From Actinomycetota bacterium (GTDB lineage Bacteria; Actinomycetota; Actinomycetes; Actinomycetales; Dermatophilaceae), in contig JAIUPO010000022.1 of the NCBI GenBank assembly GCA_020160805.1, positions 1-62,667 of the forward strand: a stretch of 62,667 nt of DNA, in the 5' to 3' direction. The position numbers and the translations under genes were made by a program. Positions within the stretch are counted from its first letter, which is position 1, and the number at the start of each line of letters is the position of its first letter. Below the pieces are notes generated by a model. The model ran no database searches. It had not been told where the DNA came from and saw only the letters and a program-made list of their open reading frames with translations. This document shows, piece after piece, positions 40,928 to 48,864 of this stretch.

Positions 40928-42085
40928 TCAGCCGGCGAGGTCGGCGCCCACCGCTCGCAGGCCGTCGAGATCGTGGATATCGCGCGCGGCGGCGGGAACC
41001 TGGGTCAACGCCACCCCGGGATTGGTCGCGCGGAAACGGCCGATCTGCGCCTGGTGCCGCTCGGCGCTCGTCGCGAGGTCCGTATGCAGTCGCAACAGCC
41101 CCGCGGTCGCGCTCGACCGCGCCCCACCGGCCTCGAGCGCCTCGGCGGCGTCTTGTGCCCGAGCCCGGGTCAGGCGGCCCGCGACGAACTGGACGCGGTT
41201 GACGACGACGCCAGCGAGCGGCATACGTTCCTGCCCAAGGCGCTCGACGAAAAAGGCGGCCTCACGGAGCGCATCCCGATCGGGGGACGCGACGACGACG
41301 AAGGCGGTCTCGTCGTCTTGGAGCAGGGCATAGGTCTGATCCGCGCGCTCGCGGAAGCCGCCGAACATGGTGTCCAGCGCCGCGACGAAGGTCTGGACAT
41401 CGCGCAGCAACTCGCCGCCGAGCACCTTGGTCATCACGCCCATCGCCACCGACAGCGTCGCCGTGGCCGCCTTGAGGTAGGCGCGTCCACCGGCCTTCGC
41501 CGGGGCCATGAGGATGCGGATGAATCGGCCGTCGAGGAAGGAGCCGAGCCGCTTCGGGGCATCGAGGAAGTCCAGGGCTGAGCGCGACGGGGGCGTGTCG
41601 ACGATGATCAGGTCCCACTGATCATCGGTCGCAGCTTGGGCGCGCAACTGGCCGAGCTTCTCCATCGCCATGTACTCCTGGGTCCCGGCGAAGGAGGAGG
41701 AGACGGCGATATAGAAGGGATTGGCGAGGATCTGGGCGGCCTTTTCGGGGGAGGCGTGCTGCTCCACGACCTCATCGAAGGTCCGCTTCATGTCCAGCAT
41801 CATCGCGGCCATGGACCCGCCGGCCGCAGTGTCGACGCCCTGGACGGGGCGAGGGGTGTTGTCCAGGGCGGTCAGGCCGAGCGACTGCGCGAGTCGCAGG
41901 GCCGGGTCGATCGTTAACACCACGACGCGACGGCCGGATTCGGCGGCGCGCAGGCCGAGGGCCGCGGCGGTGGTCGTCTTGCCCACCCCGCCGGCGCCGC
42001 AGCAGACGATGATTTTCTTGGCGTGGTCGGCGAGCAGGGCGTCGATGTCGAGCGCGCTCCCAGCGGTGGTCCGGGCCATCGTCAC
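40928..42085 (-). CDS. ArsA/GET3-like ATPase, second of pair
   Basis: The 385-residue ATPase has the deviant Walker A CGAGGVGKTTTAAALG (about residues 28-43), LTIDPALRLAQSLG (switch I region), IIVDTPPSRSALDFLDAP (switch II) and GVVVNRVQ (A-loop). The family resembles ArsA and GET3. The actinobacterial pair Rv3679/Rv3680 forms a complex linked to envelope and metabolic stress. The GTG start overlaps the upstream partner by four bases. ATG 42079 two codons later is an alternative. No arsB or metal gene is nearby, so arsenite transport is unlikely. Confidence 0.9.
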   Translation of the reverse strand: MTMARTTAGSALDIDALLADHAKKIIVCCGAGGVGKTTTAAALGLRAAESGRRVVVLTIDPALRLAQSLGLTALDNTPRPVQGVDTAAGGSMAAMMLDMKRTFDEVVEQHASPEKAAQILANPFYIAVSSSFAGTQEYMAMEKLGQLRAQAATDDQWDLIIVDTPPSRSALDFLDAPKRLGSFLDGRFIRILMAPAKAGGRAYLKAATATLSVAMGVMTKVLGGELLRDVQTFVAALDTMFGGFRERADQTYALLQDDETAFVVVASPDRDALREAAFFVERLGQERMPLAGVVVNRVQFVAGRLTRARAQDAAEALEAGGARSSATAGLLRLHTDLATSAERHQAQIGRFRATNPGVALTQVPAAARDIHDLDGLRAVGADLAG

Positions 42086-43077
42086 ACCATTCCTTGGGCG
42101 CGCAGTTCGTCGGCGAGCACGGTAATGCCGCCGGAGTCGAGTCCTTCGGGCAGGGCGGGCAGATAGAACACCTTGCGACCCTGCTCCTGGATGCGCTGGT
42201 CTTGCTCGGCCTGCAGGTCGAGGCGTTCCAAGTGGGCGGCGGCCTCGTCCAGCAAGACGCCCGCGGTTTCGGCCGGGTCGGGCACGCCAGCGGCCGAGAG
42301 ATCGGCTTCGATGTCGCGGCGCATGGCCGGCGCCACCCCGCCGGACAGGGCGTCGAGATCCGCATCGGACAGGATCGGATCGCGCACCTGATTGACGACG
42401 ATCGCGCCGACCGGGAAGCCCTCGTCACCCAAGTGCTGGACCGCGTCGAGACACTCCTGCACGGGCATTTCCTCCAGCAGCGTCACCAGGTGCACGGCCG
42501 TGATCCGGCTCTGCAGAACCCGGGTGATGGACTCGGCCTGGGCCTTGATCGGGCCCATACGCGCCACCTCCGCGACCTCCTCATTGACTCCCAAGAATCG
42601 GGCCACGCGACCGGTCGGCGGGGCGTCGAGGACGACCGCGTCATACACCTTGGTCGCCTTCTTGCCCCGGCCCTCGGTGCGGCCGACCGCTTCATACACC
42701 TTGCCGATGAGCAGGACGTCGCGCACGCCGGGAGCGATGGTGGTCGCGAAATCGACGGCCCCGATCTTTTCCAGCAGGGAGCCGGCCCGGCCCAGCTTGT
42801 AGAACTTCTGGAGGTATTCCAGCAGCGCCGCCTTGGGTTCGACGGCGAGGCCGAAAAGCCTTCCGCCGGAAGGGTGTTCGAGGATCAGCGTCTCGGCGGA
42901 CGAGAGCGGCGCAATGTCGAAGGTCTGGCTGATGCCCTGCCGGTCCTCGACCTCCGCGAGCAGGACTTTGTTGCCCTGCGCGGCGAGGGCCAGGGCCAGG
43001 GCTGCGGCGACCGTCGTCTTGCCGGTGCCACCCTTGCCCGTGACGATGTGGAGGCGCACGCCGGATGTCGAAGTCAC
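42082..43077 (-). CDS. ArsA/GET3-like ATPase, first of pair
   Basis: The 331-residue partner has TGKGGTGKTTVAAALALALA (residues about 13-32), LAEVEDRQGISQTFDI, VVLDAPPTGRVARFLG and IVVNQVRDP. It lacks the second helical insertion seen in arsenite pumps. Together with the downstream ATPase it forms the conserved heteromeric pair of actinobacteria (Rv3679-like). It is divergent from the DUF4177 gene, with 40 bases between starts. Confidence 0.9.
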   Translation of the reverse strand: MTSTSGVRLHIVTGKGGTGKTTVAAALALALAAQGNKVLLAEVEDRQGISQTFDIAPLSSAETLILEHPSGGRLFGLAVEPKAALLEYLQKFYKLGRAGSLLEKIGAVDFATTIAPGVRDVLLIGKVYEAVGRTEGRGKKATKVYDAVVLDAPPTGRVARFLGVNEEVAEVARMGPIKAQAESITRVLQSRITAVHLVTLLEEMPVQECLDAVQHLGDEGFPVGAIVVNQVRDPILSDADLDALSGGVAPAMRRDIEADLSAAGVPDPAETAGVLLDEAAAHLERLDLQAEQDQRIQEQGRKVFYLPALPEGLDSGGITVLADELRAQGMV

Positions 43078-43117
43078 CCGGCAACTTTAGTTGGGCACCG
43101 GCGGTAGGGTCGGCCTC

Positions 43118-43273
43118 ATGACCCGCTGGGAGTACGCCACCATCCCCTTGATCGTCCACGCCACCAAGGCGATTCTCGACCAGTGGGGGGCCGACGGCTG
43201 GGAACTCGTCCAGGTCGTCCCGGGTCCCGACGGCAACGGCCTCGTCGCCTATCTCAAGCGTCCCGTCGAGTAG
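43118..43273 (+). CDS. DUF4177 small protein
   Basis: The 51-residue protein reads TRWEYATIPLI...ILDQWGADGWELVQVVPGPDGNGLVAYLKRP. This is the DUF4177 pattern (W-E-Y...LN-x-x-G-x-x-GWELV...). It corresponds to the small gene Rv3678A between the ATPases and RidA in mycobacteria. The function is unknown. It is likely co-transcribed with RidA, the NUDIX gene and the metallo-beta-lactamase fold gene. Confidence 0.88.
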   Translation: MTRWEYATIPLIVHATKAILDQWGADGWELVQVVPGPDGNGLVAYLKRPVE

Positions 43274-43345
43274 CCCCCGCCAGCCCACCGAGCCCGTCGT
43301 ATGCGGGCCGCTGACCAGCACGAATAGCTCAGGAGGAGCCCAGGA

Positions 43346-43816
43346 ATGTCCGCTGTCGAAGACCGCCTCGCCGAGGTCGGATTGACGGTGCCGGCCGTCA
43401 CGCCGCCGGTTGCGGCATACGTCCCCGCCGTCCGTCATGGCGACCTCGTGTTCACCTCCGGCCAACTCCCCATGGTTGCCGGTGCGCTCGCCGCGACGGG
43501 CAAGGTCGGCGATGGTGAGGGCCTTGTCACACCCGAGCAGGCCAAAGAGTTGGCGCAGACCTGCGCGCTGAATGCGATCGCCGCCGTGAAGGCGTTGATC
43601 GGGGACCTTGACCAGGTGACCCAGGTCGTCAAGGTCGTCGGTTTCGTCGCGAGCGACCCCGCCTTCAGCGGCCAGCCGGGCGTCATCAATGGTGCGAGCG
43701 AGTTGCTGGGCAAGGCGTTCGGCGACGCGGGCGTGCACGCGCGGTCCGCCGTCGGCGTCGCGGCTCTCCCGCTGGACGCGCCCGTCGAGGTCGAGATCAC
43801 CGTCGCCATCGCCTGA
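43346..43816 (+). CDS. RidA-family protein (YjgF/YER057c/UK114)
   Basis: The 156-residue protein contains VRHGDLVFTSGQLPMV, VTPEQAKELAQTCALNAIAAVKALIGDLDQV, INGASELLGKAFGDAGVHARSAVGVAALPLDAPVEVE. These mark the RidA family. The catalytic arginine of true imine deaminases is normally in 'R(S/T)-x-V-x-V'. Here HARSAVGV is present, so deaminase activity is possible. The family clears enamine/imine by-products of PLP enzymes. AGGAGG stands nine bases before the ATG. It is the Rv3678c equivalent. Confidence 0.9.
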   Translation: MSAVEDRLAEVGLTVPAVTPPVAAYVPAVRHGDLVFTSGQLPMVAGALAATGKVGDGEGLVTPEQAKELAQTCALNAIAAVKALIGDLDQVTQVVKVVGFVASDPAFSGQPGVINGASELLGKAFGDAGVHARSAVGVAALPLDAPVEVEITVAIA

Positions 43817-43824
43817 GCTTCGGT

Positions 43825-44715
43825 ATGGCGCGCGACTTCCCGATCCCGACGACGCCGGAGTCAGCCGCGCACATTGCGGCGTGGGTTGACGCGCCCGGTG
43901 AGGGCGGGCCGGTCAAGCCCGCCGCCACGGTGATGCTCGTGCGCGATGGCGCCCGTGGGGTCGAAGTCTTCATGCAGCGCCGGGTCGCGAGTATGGCGTT
44001 CGCCCCCCGCCGCGCCGTCTTCCCTGGCGGGTCGGTGGATCCCGGCGACCACGAGGCGCTGCCCTGGCATGGTCCCGAGCCAACGGTGTGGGCGAAGGCA
44101 CTGCGGTTGCCCGAGGGCGAGGCGGTCGCGGTCGTCGCCGCCGCCATCCGCGAACTCTTCGAGGAGGCCGGCGTCCTCCTGGCGTCTGAGCGCCCGGCCG
44201 GGGACGACCTAACCTCTGCTAGCACCACTTACGTCACTGCGGACAGGTTGCACCCTGTGTCCAGTCACCTAACTAGTGCTAGCAGAGGTTACGAAGCCCC
44301 CCGCGTGGACGCGTGGCGCGGGGAGTTGGAGCGGCGGGAGGTCACGCTGGCGGGGCTGCTACGCCGCGAGGGGCTCGTGGCGCGCGCCGACCTGCTCGGC
44401 TACCACGCCCGCTGGATCACTCCGGCGATCGAGCCACGGCGATACGACACACACTTCTTCACCGCGCTACTCCCCGCTGGCCAGCAGGCGGACGACCGCA
44501 CCACCGAGGCCGAGAGCGCGGATTGGGTTGTCCCGCAAGCAATTCTCGCCGAGCCGGGAAATCGGCTCATGCCGCCGACCATCGCGTGCCTGGACGACCT
44601 TGCCGCCGCGTCCAGTGCCGCTGAGTTCGTGTGCCTGTGCCAAGACGCCCCTGTCATCGCCCCGGTGCCCGTTCGGCACGGCGACGGCTGGGCCATGCGA
44701 GCGGTGGAGCTGTGA
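43825..44715 (+). CDS. NUDIX hydrolase interrupted in frame by a palindromic element
   Basis: The 296-residue NUDIX protein has FPGGSVDPGDH and VVAAAIRELFEEAGVLL, the two parts of the NUDIX box with the insertion typical of the larger subfamily. Later comes GYHARWITPAIEPRRYDTHFFTALLPAGQ. Between the box and this part, residues about 128-157 (LTSASTTYVTADRLHPVSSHLTSASRGY) are encoded by an 86-bp palindrome also found at 58537-58622. The frame stays open, so a 29-residue peptide is inserted into a loop. The GTGA overlap with the next gene shows an intact operon. The substrate is unknown. Confidence 0.9.
   Translation: MARDFPIPTTPESAAHIAAWVDAPGEGGPVKPAATVMLVRDGARGVEVFMQRRVASMAFAPRRAVFPGGSVDPGDHEALPWHGPEPTVWAKALRLPEGEAVAVVAAAIRELFEEAGVLLASERPAGDDLTSASTTYVTADRLHPVSSHLTSASRGYEAPRVDAWRGELERREVTLAGLLRREGLVARADLLGYHARWITPAIEPRRYDTHFFTALLPAGQQADDRTTEAESADWVVPQAILAEPGNRLMPPTIACLDDLAAASSAAEFVCLCQDAPVIAPVPVRHGDGWAMRAVEL
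44208..44293. repeat. 86-bp palindromic element inside the NUDIX gene
   Basis: The outer arms are CCTAACCTCTGCTAGCAC (44208-44225) and GTGCTAGCAGAGGTTACG (44276-44293), with 16 perfect pairs. The interior continues as an imperfect palindrome, with CACTTACGTCACTG against CAGTCACCTAAC and a centre ACAGGTTGCACCCTGTG. The second copy at 58537-58622 has the same length and nearly the same ends. The whole forms one long hairpin in RNA or a cruciform in DNA. Confidence 0.92.
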
Positions 44716-45512
44716 CGGCGCCCCCGGAGTCGACCGCCGCGCCCTGGTCTGGCGGCCAGATCACCGAGCACGCCACCTGCGTGCTGGCGCCCAACCCCGG
44801 CCCGATGACGCTCGATGGCACGAATACCTGGGTCCTCATGGCGCCCGGCGCCGATGAGGCGATCGTCATCGACCCGGGCCCGCTCGACGAGACGCACCTC
44901 GCCGCGGTGGCTGATTTGGTCGCGAGCCGCGGTGCCCGGGTCCGCGAGACGATTCTCACGCATGCTCACCTCGACCATTCCGAGGGCGCCGGACGATTTG
45001 CCGAACTCACCGGCTCCCGGATCCGTCCCGTCGGGACCGGCCACGACGACCTCACCGACGGCTCTCTCGTCAGCGTCCGCGGCCTAGACCTTCGCGTCGT
45101 GGCGACCCCCGGGCATACCCGTGACTCGCTGTCCTTCGCCCTCGAAGCCGACCACGCCCTGCTCACCGGGGACACGGTGCTTGGCCGGGGGACGACCGTG
45201 GTGGCGCACCCGGATGGTGAGTTGGCGGCATACCTCGACTCGCTCGCGGCGATTGCCGCCCTCACCGGCGACGGCCGGGTCACGTCGATCCTGCCCGGCC
45301 ACGGCCCGGCCATTCCGGATGCCGCCGCCATGGTCGCCTACTACCGCCTCCACCGCCGCGAGCGGCTCGAGCAGGTCAAGGCGGCCCTAGCCGACGGCGC
45401 CACCGACGTCGAGGGCGTCCTGCAGCGGGTGTATGCCGAGGTGCCCGAGTCGGTCTGGCCCGCCGCGCGGCTGAGCATCGCGGCCCAGTTGGAGTACCTC
45501 CGCGGCGGCTAG
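44712..45512 (+). CDS. Metallo-beta-lactamase fold hydrolase
   Basis: The 266-residue protein has the metal-binding THAHLDHSEGA (HxHxDH), GHTRDSLSF, LTGDTVLGRG with the bridging Asp, and ILPGHGPAI. A C-terminal winged-helix-like part (YYRLHRRERLEQVKAAL...VEGVLQRVYAEVPESVWPAARLSIAAQLEYL) is typical of the glyoxalase II/LACTB2-like group. LACTB2 relatives cut single-stranded RNA, and others are thioesterases. The GTG overlaps the NUDIX stop by four bases. The equivalent gene in M. tuberculosis is Rv3677c, directly beside crp as here. Confidence 0.88.
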   Translation: MTAPPESTAAPWSGGQITEHATCVLAPNPGPMTLDGTNTWVLMAPGADEAIVIDPGPLDETHLAAVADLVASRGARVRETILTHAHLDHSEGAGRFAELTGSRIRPVGTGHDDLTDGSLVSVRGLDLRVVATPGHTRDSLSFALEADHALLTGDTVLGRGTTVVAHPDGELAAYLDSLAAIAALTGDGRVTSILPGHGPAIPDAAAMVAYYRLHRRERLEQVKAALADGATDVEGVLQRVYAEVPESVWPAARLSIAAQLEYLRGG

Positions 45513-45520
45513 GAACTGCG

Positions 45521-45566
45521 CTACCGCCTGGTATCGGCCGCGATCACGACCAATACCAGGCGGTAG
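45521..45566. repeat. 46-bp dispersed palindrome, copy 3
   Basis: The sequence starts CTACCGCCTGGTATCGGCCG and ends GACCAATACCAGGCGGTAG, 46 bp, nine bases past the metallo-beta-lactamase stop. It lies between this gene and the convergent crp gene, where a two-way terminator would be expected. Confidence 0.88.
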
Positions 45567-45609
45567 CCCGGTCGCTAGGGTCGAAAGGTCGCGGCGCGAG
45601 GCGAGCGTC

Positions 45610-46290
45610 TCAGACGCCGGCGCGCTTGGTGAGCCGCTCGATGTTCTGCAGCAGCACCGCGCGGGCTTCCAGCTTCAGCCAGCCCCGCGTGGCGAAGTCG
45701 GCGAGCGCCTTGTTGACGGTCTCGCGAGAGGCGCCGACGAGTTGAGCCAACTCCTCCTGCGTCAGGTCGTGAGCCACGAGGATGCCGTCCTCGACTGGGC
45801 GGCCGAAGCGGTGCGACAGCTCCAAAAGCGCCTTGGCCACGCGGCCGGGGACATCGGTGAACACCAGGTCGGCGAGCGATTCGTTGGTGCGGCGCAGCCG
45901 GCGGGCCAGGGCCGCGAGCAAGGTGAAGGAGGCCTGCGGGCGGCTGACGAGGTAGCCGTGCAGGGATTCGGTGCCGAGGCCCACCAGTTGGGTTTCGGCG
46001 ACGGCGGTGGCGGTGGCGGTGCGGGGGCCGGGGTCGAAGAGGCTGAGCTCGCCGAACATTTCGCCTGGACCGAGGATGGCCAGCAGATTCTCGCGACCGT
46101 CATAGCTCGTGCGCCCGAGCTTGACCTTGCCTTCGGTGATGACATAGAGCCGGTCACCCGGGTCGCCCTCGTGGAAAAGAATGTCGCCGCGCTCCATATG
46201 CACCGGCGTCATCGTCGAGAGCAGATCGGTCGTCGCCTGCTCATCGAGGCCGGCGAACAGGGGCGAGCGGCGCAGCACGTCGTGGTCCAC
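45610..46290 (-). CDS. crp: Crp/Fnr-family regulator (cAMP receptor protein)
   Basis: The 226-residue regulator has a cyclic-nucleotide fold (LFHEGDPGDRLYVITEGKVKL, then GEMFGELSLFDPGPRTATATA, the phosphate-binding cassette) and a C-terminal winged helix LTQEELAQLVGASRETVNKALADFATRGWL. It follows M. tuberculosis Crp (Rv3676) closely, including the GGRENLLAILGPGEMFGEL region (YDGRENLLAILGPGEMF here). It controls carbon and stress genes. Likely targets within the window are acs and the acetate permease, but I saw no convincing TGTGA-type site. Confidence 0.95.
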   Translation of the reverse strand: MDHDVLRRSPLFAGLDEQATTDLLSTMTPVHMERGDILFHEGDPGDRLYVITEGKVKLGRTSYDGRENLLAILGPGEMFGELSLFDPGPRTATATAVAETQLVGLGTESLHGYLVSRPQASFTLLAALARRLRRTNESLADLVFTDVPGRVAKALLELSHRFGRPVEDGILVAHDLTQEELAQLVGASRETVNKALADFATRGWLKLEARAVLLQNIERLTKRAGV

Positions 46291-46383
46291 GAGGGAGAGT
46301 CTGCCAGAGCCGCCGACCGCTCCGGCAGGTGTGGTGCCTTGTGCCGCGGCGTCAATCGGTGTGGCGAAGATTTTAGGCGGGGT

Positions 46384-46429
46384 CCCCGCGAAGTATCGCA
46401 GCGAGGGACGAGCGGAGAACTTCGTGGGG
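46384..46429 (-). terminator. Hairpin following the gene at 46434
   Basis: CCCCGCGAAGT (46384-46394) and ACTTCGTGGGG (46419-46429) pair with one mismatch around a 24-base loop. The stem begins four bases past the stop of the minus-strand gene at 46434. It lies about 95 bases upstream of the crp start. It could separate the two genes. Confidence 0.45.
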
Positions 46430-46433
46430 TGTC

Positions 46434-46970
46434 TTAGTCGCCTTGGTCGAGGCCGAGCGCGAAGAGGCGGGTGCTTTGGCCGTGCAGGCCGGCCAGCGTG
46501 ATCTCGAAGCCCTCCGGGTGCGGGGAGACCTGCGAGATCACGACGCCACCCTTCTCGGCCAGCACGGCGACATGAGGCAGGGCGCCACGCACCGCGGAGC
46601 GGGCGAGGATCACGGTACCGTCGGCGAAGCCCAGCCGCGCCACACCCCTCCCAGGCGAGCGGCGGATCGTGCGCACCGGCACCCGGTGCGCCCGCAGATG
46701 CGTCAACCGGGTCAGCAGCAGTCCCGCCCGCGCACCGTCGCCTTCCGCAGCCACCGCCGCCAGCCGGGCGCGCAGCTCCTCATCGTCCGGACCGAAAAGA
46801 TCCTCCCCGTGCACGTCGTATGCCGCCCGCCCACTCGCCCCGCCGCCCCGGCCCTTCCCGGAACGCCGCCGGTGGCTGGAGTCCCCGCGACCGGCGGCTC
46901 GCCGCCGGGCCACCTCGACGCTCAGCACACCGAGGGCGAGCCCCACGAGCAGCCAGCCGGTCGAGTCCAT
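46434..46970 (-). CDS. Membrane-anchored hypothetical protein
   Basis: The 178-residue protein starts with one membrane helix ([21 protein letters not shown]), followed by a basic linker ([16 protein letters not shown]) and a cytoplasmic domain. That domain has a helical part ([34 protein letters not shown]) and a beta part ([38 protein letters not shown]). I do not recognise a family. In mycobacteria a short membrane protein (Rv3675) occupies the same place between crp and nth. ATG 46970 is chosen because the helix starts there. Confidence 0.6.
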   Translation of the reverse strand: MDSTGWLLVGLALGVLSVEVARRRAAGRGDSSHRRRSGKGRGGGASGRAAYDVHGEDLFGPDDEELRARLAAVAAEGDGARAGLLLTRLTHLRAHRVPVRTIRRSPGRGVARLGFADGTVILARSAVRGALPHVAVLAEKGGVVISQVSPHPEGFEITLAGLHGQSTRLFALGLDQGD

Positions 46971-47049
46971 AACGCAGTCTCCCAGGACGGCCGTCCGCGC
47001 GCCCATCCGCATACTGATGGCGCCCCGAAGCGTGCCTACAGTGGACCCC

Positions 47050-47781
47050 ATGCCGGAGACCGACCTCGCGCTGACCCGTCGGGCGCGGAAGATATATCGC
47101 GAGCTCGCCGACTTCTATCCCTATGCCCACTGCGAGCTGGATTTCGAGACTCCGCTCCAGTGGCTTGTCGCGACGATCCTGTCCGCTCAGACCACCGATG
47201 TCGGAGTTAACAAGGTCACCCCGATTCTCTTCGCTCGCTATCCCGATGCCGCGGCATATGCCGGCGCCGACCGGGCCGAGATGGAGGCCATCGTCGCCCC
47301 GACCGGCTTCTTCCGGGCCAAGACCGATTCCTTGATGAAGCTCGGCGCGGCTCTTGAGGAGCGGTATGGCGGGCAGGTCCCGGCCACGCTGGCCGACCTC
47401 GTGACCCTGCCGGGCGTGGGCCGCAAGACGGCAAATGTGGTGCTGGGCAATGCCTTCGGCGTTCCTGGCATCACTGTCGATACCCACTTCGGGCGGCTGG
47501 TGCGCCGCTTCGCGTGGACCCAGGAGGAGGATCCGGTCAAGGTGGAGTTGGCCGTCGGCGAACTCTTCCCGAAGCGCGATTGGACGATGCTCTCGCACGT
47601 CCTGATCTTCCATGGCCGCCGCATCTGTCACGCCAAACGGCCCGCGTGCGGGGGTTGCCCGGTCGCGCGATTGTGCCCCTCCTATGGCATCGGCGAGACG
47701 GACCCGGTGGCCGCGCTGAAGCTGCGCAAGTTCGAGCTCGCCCCAAGTCGGGCGGGCGCCAATCCGGACTTCGGCGTATGA
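47050..47781 (+). CDS. nth: Endonuclease III
   Basis: The 243-residue base-excision repair glycosylase/AP lyase removes oxidised pyrimidines. It has the helix-hairpin-helix [17 protein letters not shown] with catalytic Lys (about residue 125), and [11 protein letters not shown] with the catalytic Asp. The C-terminal iron-sulfur loop is [17 protein letters not shown] (C-x6-C-x2-C-x5-C). All key residues are present. The stop overlaps the next NUDIX gene by four bases. The position next to crp matches M. tuberculosis Rv3674c. Confidence 0.96.
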   Translation: MPETDLALTRRARKIYRELADFYPYAHCELDFETPLQWLVATILSAQTTDVGVNKVTPILFARYPDAAAYAGADRAEMEAIVAPTGFFRAKTDSLMKLGAALEERYGGQVPATLADLVTLPGVGRKTANVVLGNAFGVPGITVDTHFGRLVRRFAWTQEEDPVKVELAVGELFPKRDWTMLSHVLIFHGRRICHAKRPACGGCPVARLCPSYGIGETDPVAALKLRKFELAPSRAGANPDFGV

Positions 47782-48422
47782 GCGAGGCTCCGGCCTGGTT
47801 GCGCGAGTTGCCCGAGCGCGTGGCGCGGCTTGACCCGGCATACTTCCGGGACTTCCAGCCGCCGGCGAACGCGACGCGCCACTCGGCGGTGCTGATGCTC
47901 TTCGGTGAGGCGCCGGACGGGAGCACCGATGTGCTGCTCACCGAGCGTGGTTCGCAATTGCGCGCGCACGCCGGGCAGGTCTCCTTCCCCGGTGGCCGCG
48001 TTGACCCGGAGGATTCGGGCGCCATCGACGCCGCCTTGCGCGAGGCCGAGGAGGAAGTCGGGGTCGATCCGGCCGGCGTCGAGGTGATCGCCGCGCTGCC
48101 CTCCCTATATCTCTCACCCAGCGACAATGTCGTCACCCCCGTCGCAGCGTGGTGGCACACGCCCGTCGAGGTCTTCCCGCTCAGCACCATCGAGGTCGAG
48201 CGCGTGCGCCGGGTCCGGTTGGCCGATCTGATCGACCCCGCCAATCGCTTCCTCATCGACACCCCGATCGGCTATGTCAGCCCCGGCTTCGAGGTGGCCG
48301 ACCTCTATGTCTGGGGGTTCACCGCCAAACTGCTCGACGTCACGCTCGAGTTGGCCGGCCTGATGACGCCTTGGGATGAGTCGGTGCGCCGGGACCTCCC
48401 GCCGCAGATGTGGCGCCGCTGA
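47778..48422 (+). CDS. NUDIX hydrolase, CoA pyrophosphatase type
   Basis: The 214-residue protein has the complete NUDIX box [25 protein letters not shown], preceded by [20 protein letters not shown]. The latter is the UPF0035 signature of CoA diphosphatases (NudL/Pcd1). It then has [20 protein letters not shown]. It likely cleaves CoA or oxidised CoA to phosphopantetheine and ADP. It is co-translated with nth, and the same pair occurs as Rv3674c/Rv3672c (there separated by a TlpA-like gene, which is missing here). Confidence 0.92.
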   Translation: MSEAPAWLRELPERVARLDPAYFRDFQPPANATRHSAVLMLFGEAPDGSTDVLLTERGSQLRAHAGQVSFPGGRVDPEDSGAIDAALREAEEEVGVDPAGVEVIAALPSLYLSPSDNVVTPVAAWWHTPVEVFPLSTIEVERVRRVRLADLIDPANRFLIDTPIGYVSPGFEVADLYVWGFTAKLLDVTLELAGLMTPWDESVRRDLPPQMWRR

Positions 48423-48438
48423 CGGTTCGCCGCGAGGC

Positions 48439-48864
48439 TCAGAGGCTGGACTTGACCGCTTCGACGGTCTTCTGCGCCTCGGTGATTGCCTGCTCGGGCT
48501 TGGGCTTTGCCTTGCTGACGGCCTTCTTGCCGAGCAGGCCGAGGATCGCGGCGACGAGGAAAAGCAGGCCGGTGACGATGGCGTAGCTCGCCGACAGCGG
48601 CAGCCAGATGTCGAGGACGTAGGCCAGGGTGTGGAAGAGGAAGATCAGCCCGAGCAGCGCCACGAAGCCGGCGGCGCCGAGCATCCCGGCGCCTTTGCCG
48701 GCGACCTTGAGCCCGCCGGTGACTTCGGCCTTGGCCAGTTCGATCTCGGAGCGCACCAAGGTTGAGACGTCACGGCTCGCATCGGCGACCAACTGCCCGA
48801 TCGTGCGCGCCCCGTCGATGTCCGGGCGCCGGTTGTCCAAAGGTGCGCTTCCCACGGCGCTCAC
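48439..48864 (-). CDS. Phage holin family/Holin-X membrane protein
   Basis: The 141-residue protein has [28 protein letters not shown], the conserved leader of the actinobacterial Holin-X (formerly DUF1469) family. Two membrane helices follow ([21 protein letters not shown] and [20 protein letters not shown]) and a Lys-rich tail ([13 protein letters not shown]). Despite the name it is a core chromosomal protein near acs in many actinobacteria. Its ATG overlaps the nhaA stop by four bases, so it is made with the antiporter. Confidence 0.88.
   Translation of the reverse strand: MSAVGSAPLDNRRPDIDGARTIGQLVADASRDVSTLVRSEIELAKAEVTGGLKVAGKGAGMLGAAGFVALLGLIFLFHTLAYVLDIWLPLSASYAIVTGLLFLVAAILGLLGKKAVSKAKPKPEQAITEAQKTVEAVKSSL

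Noticed and set aside
40928-43077. Arsenic resistance operon based on the two ArsA-like ATPases
   Set aside because: No arsB, arsC or ArsR-like gene is near. The pair matches the conserved actinobacterial ATPases beside whiB4, which are not arsenic pumps.
48439-48864. Prophage remnant because of the holin-family name
   Set aside because: Holin-X proteins are core actinobacterial membrane proteins. No phage genes are nearby and the gene is co-translated with nhaA.
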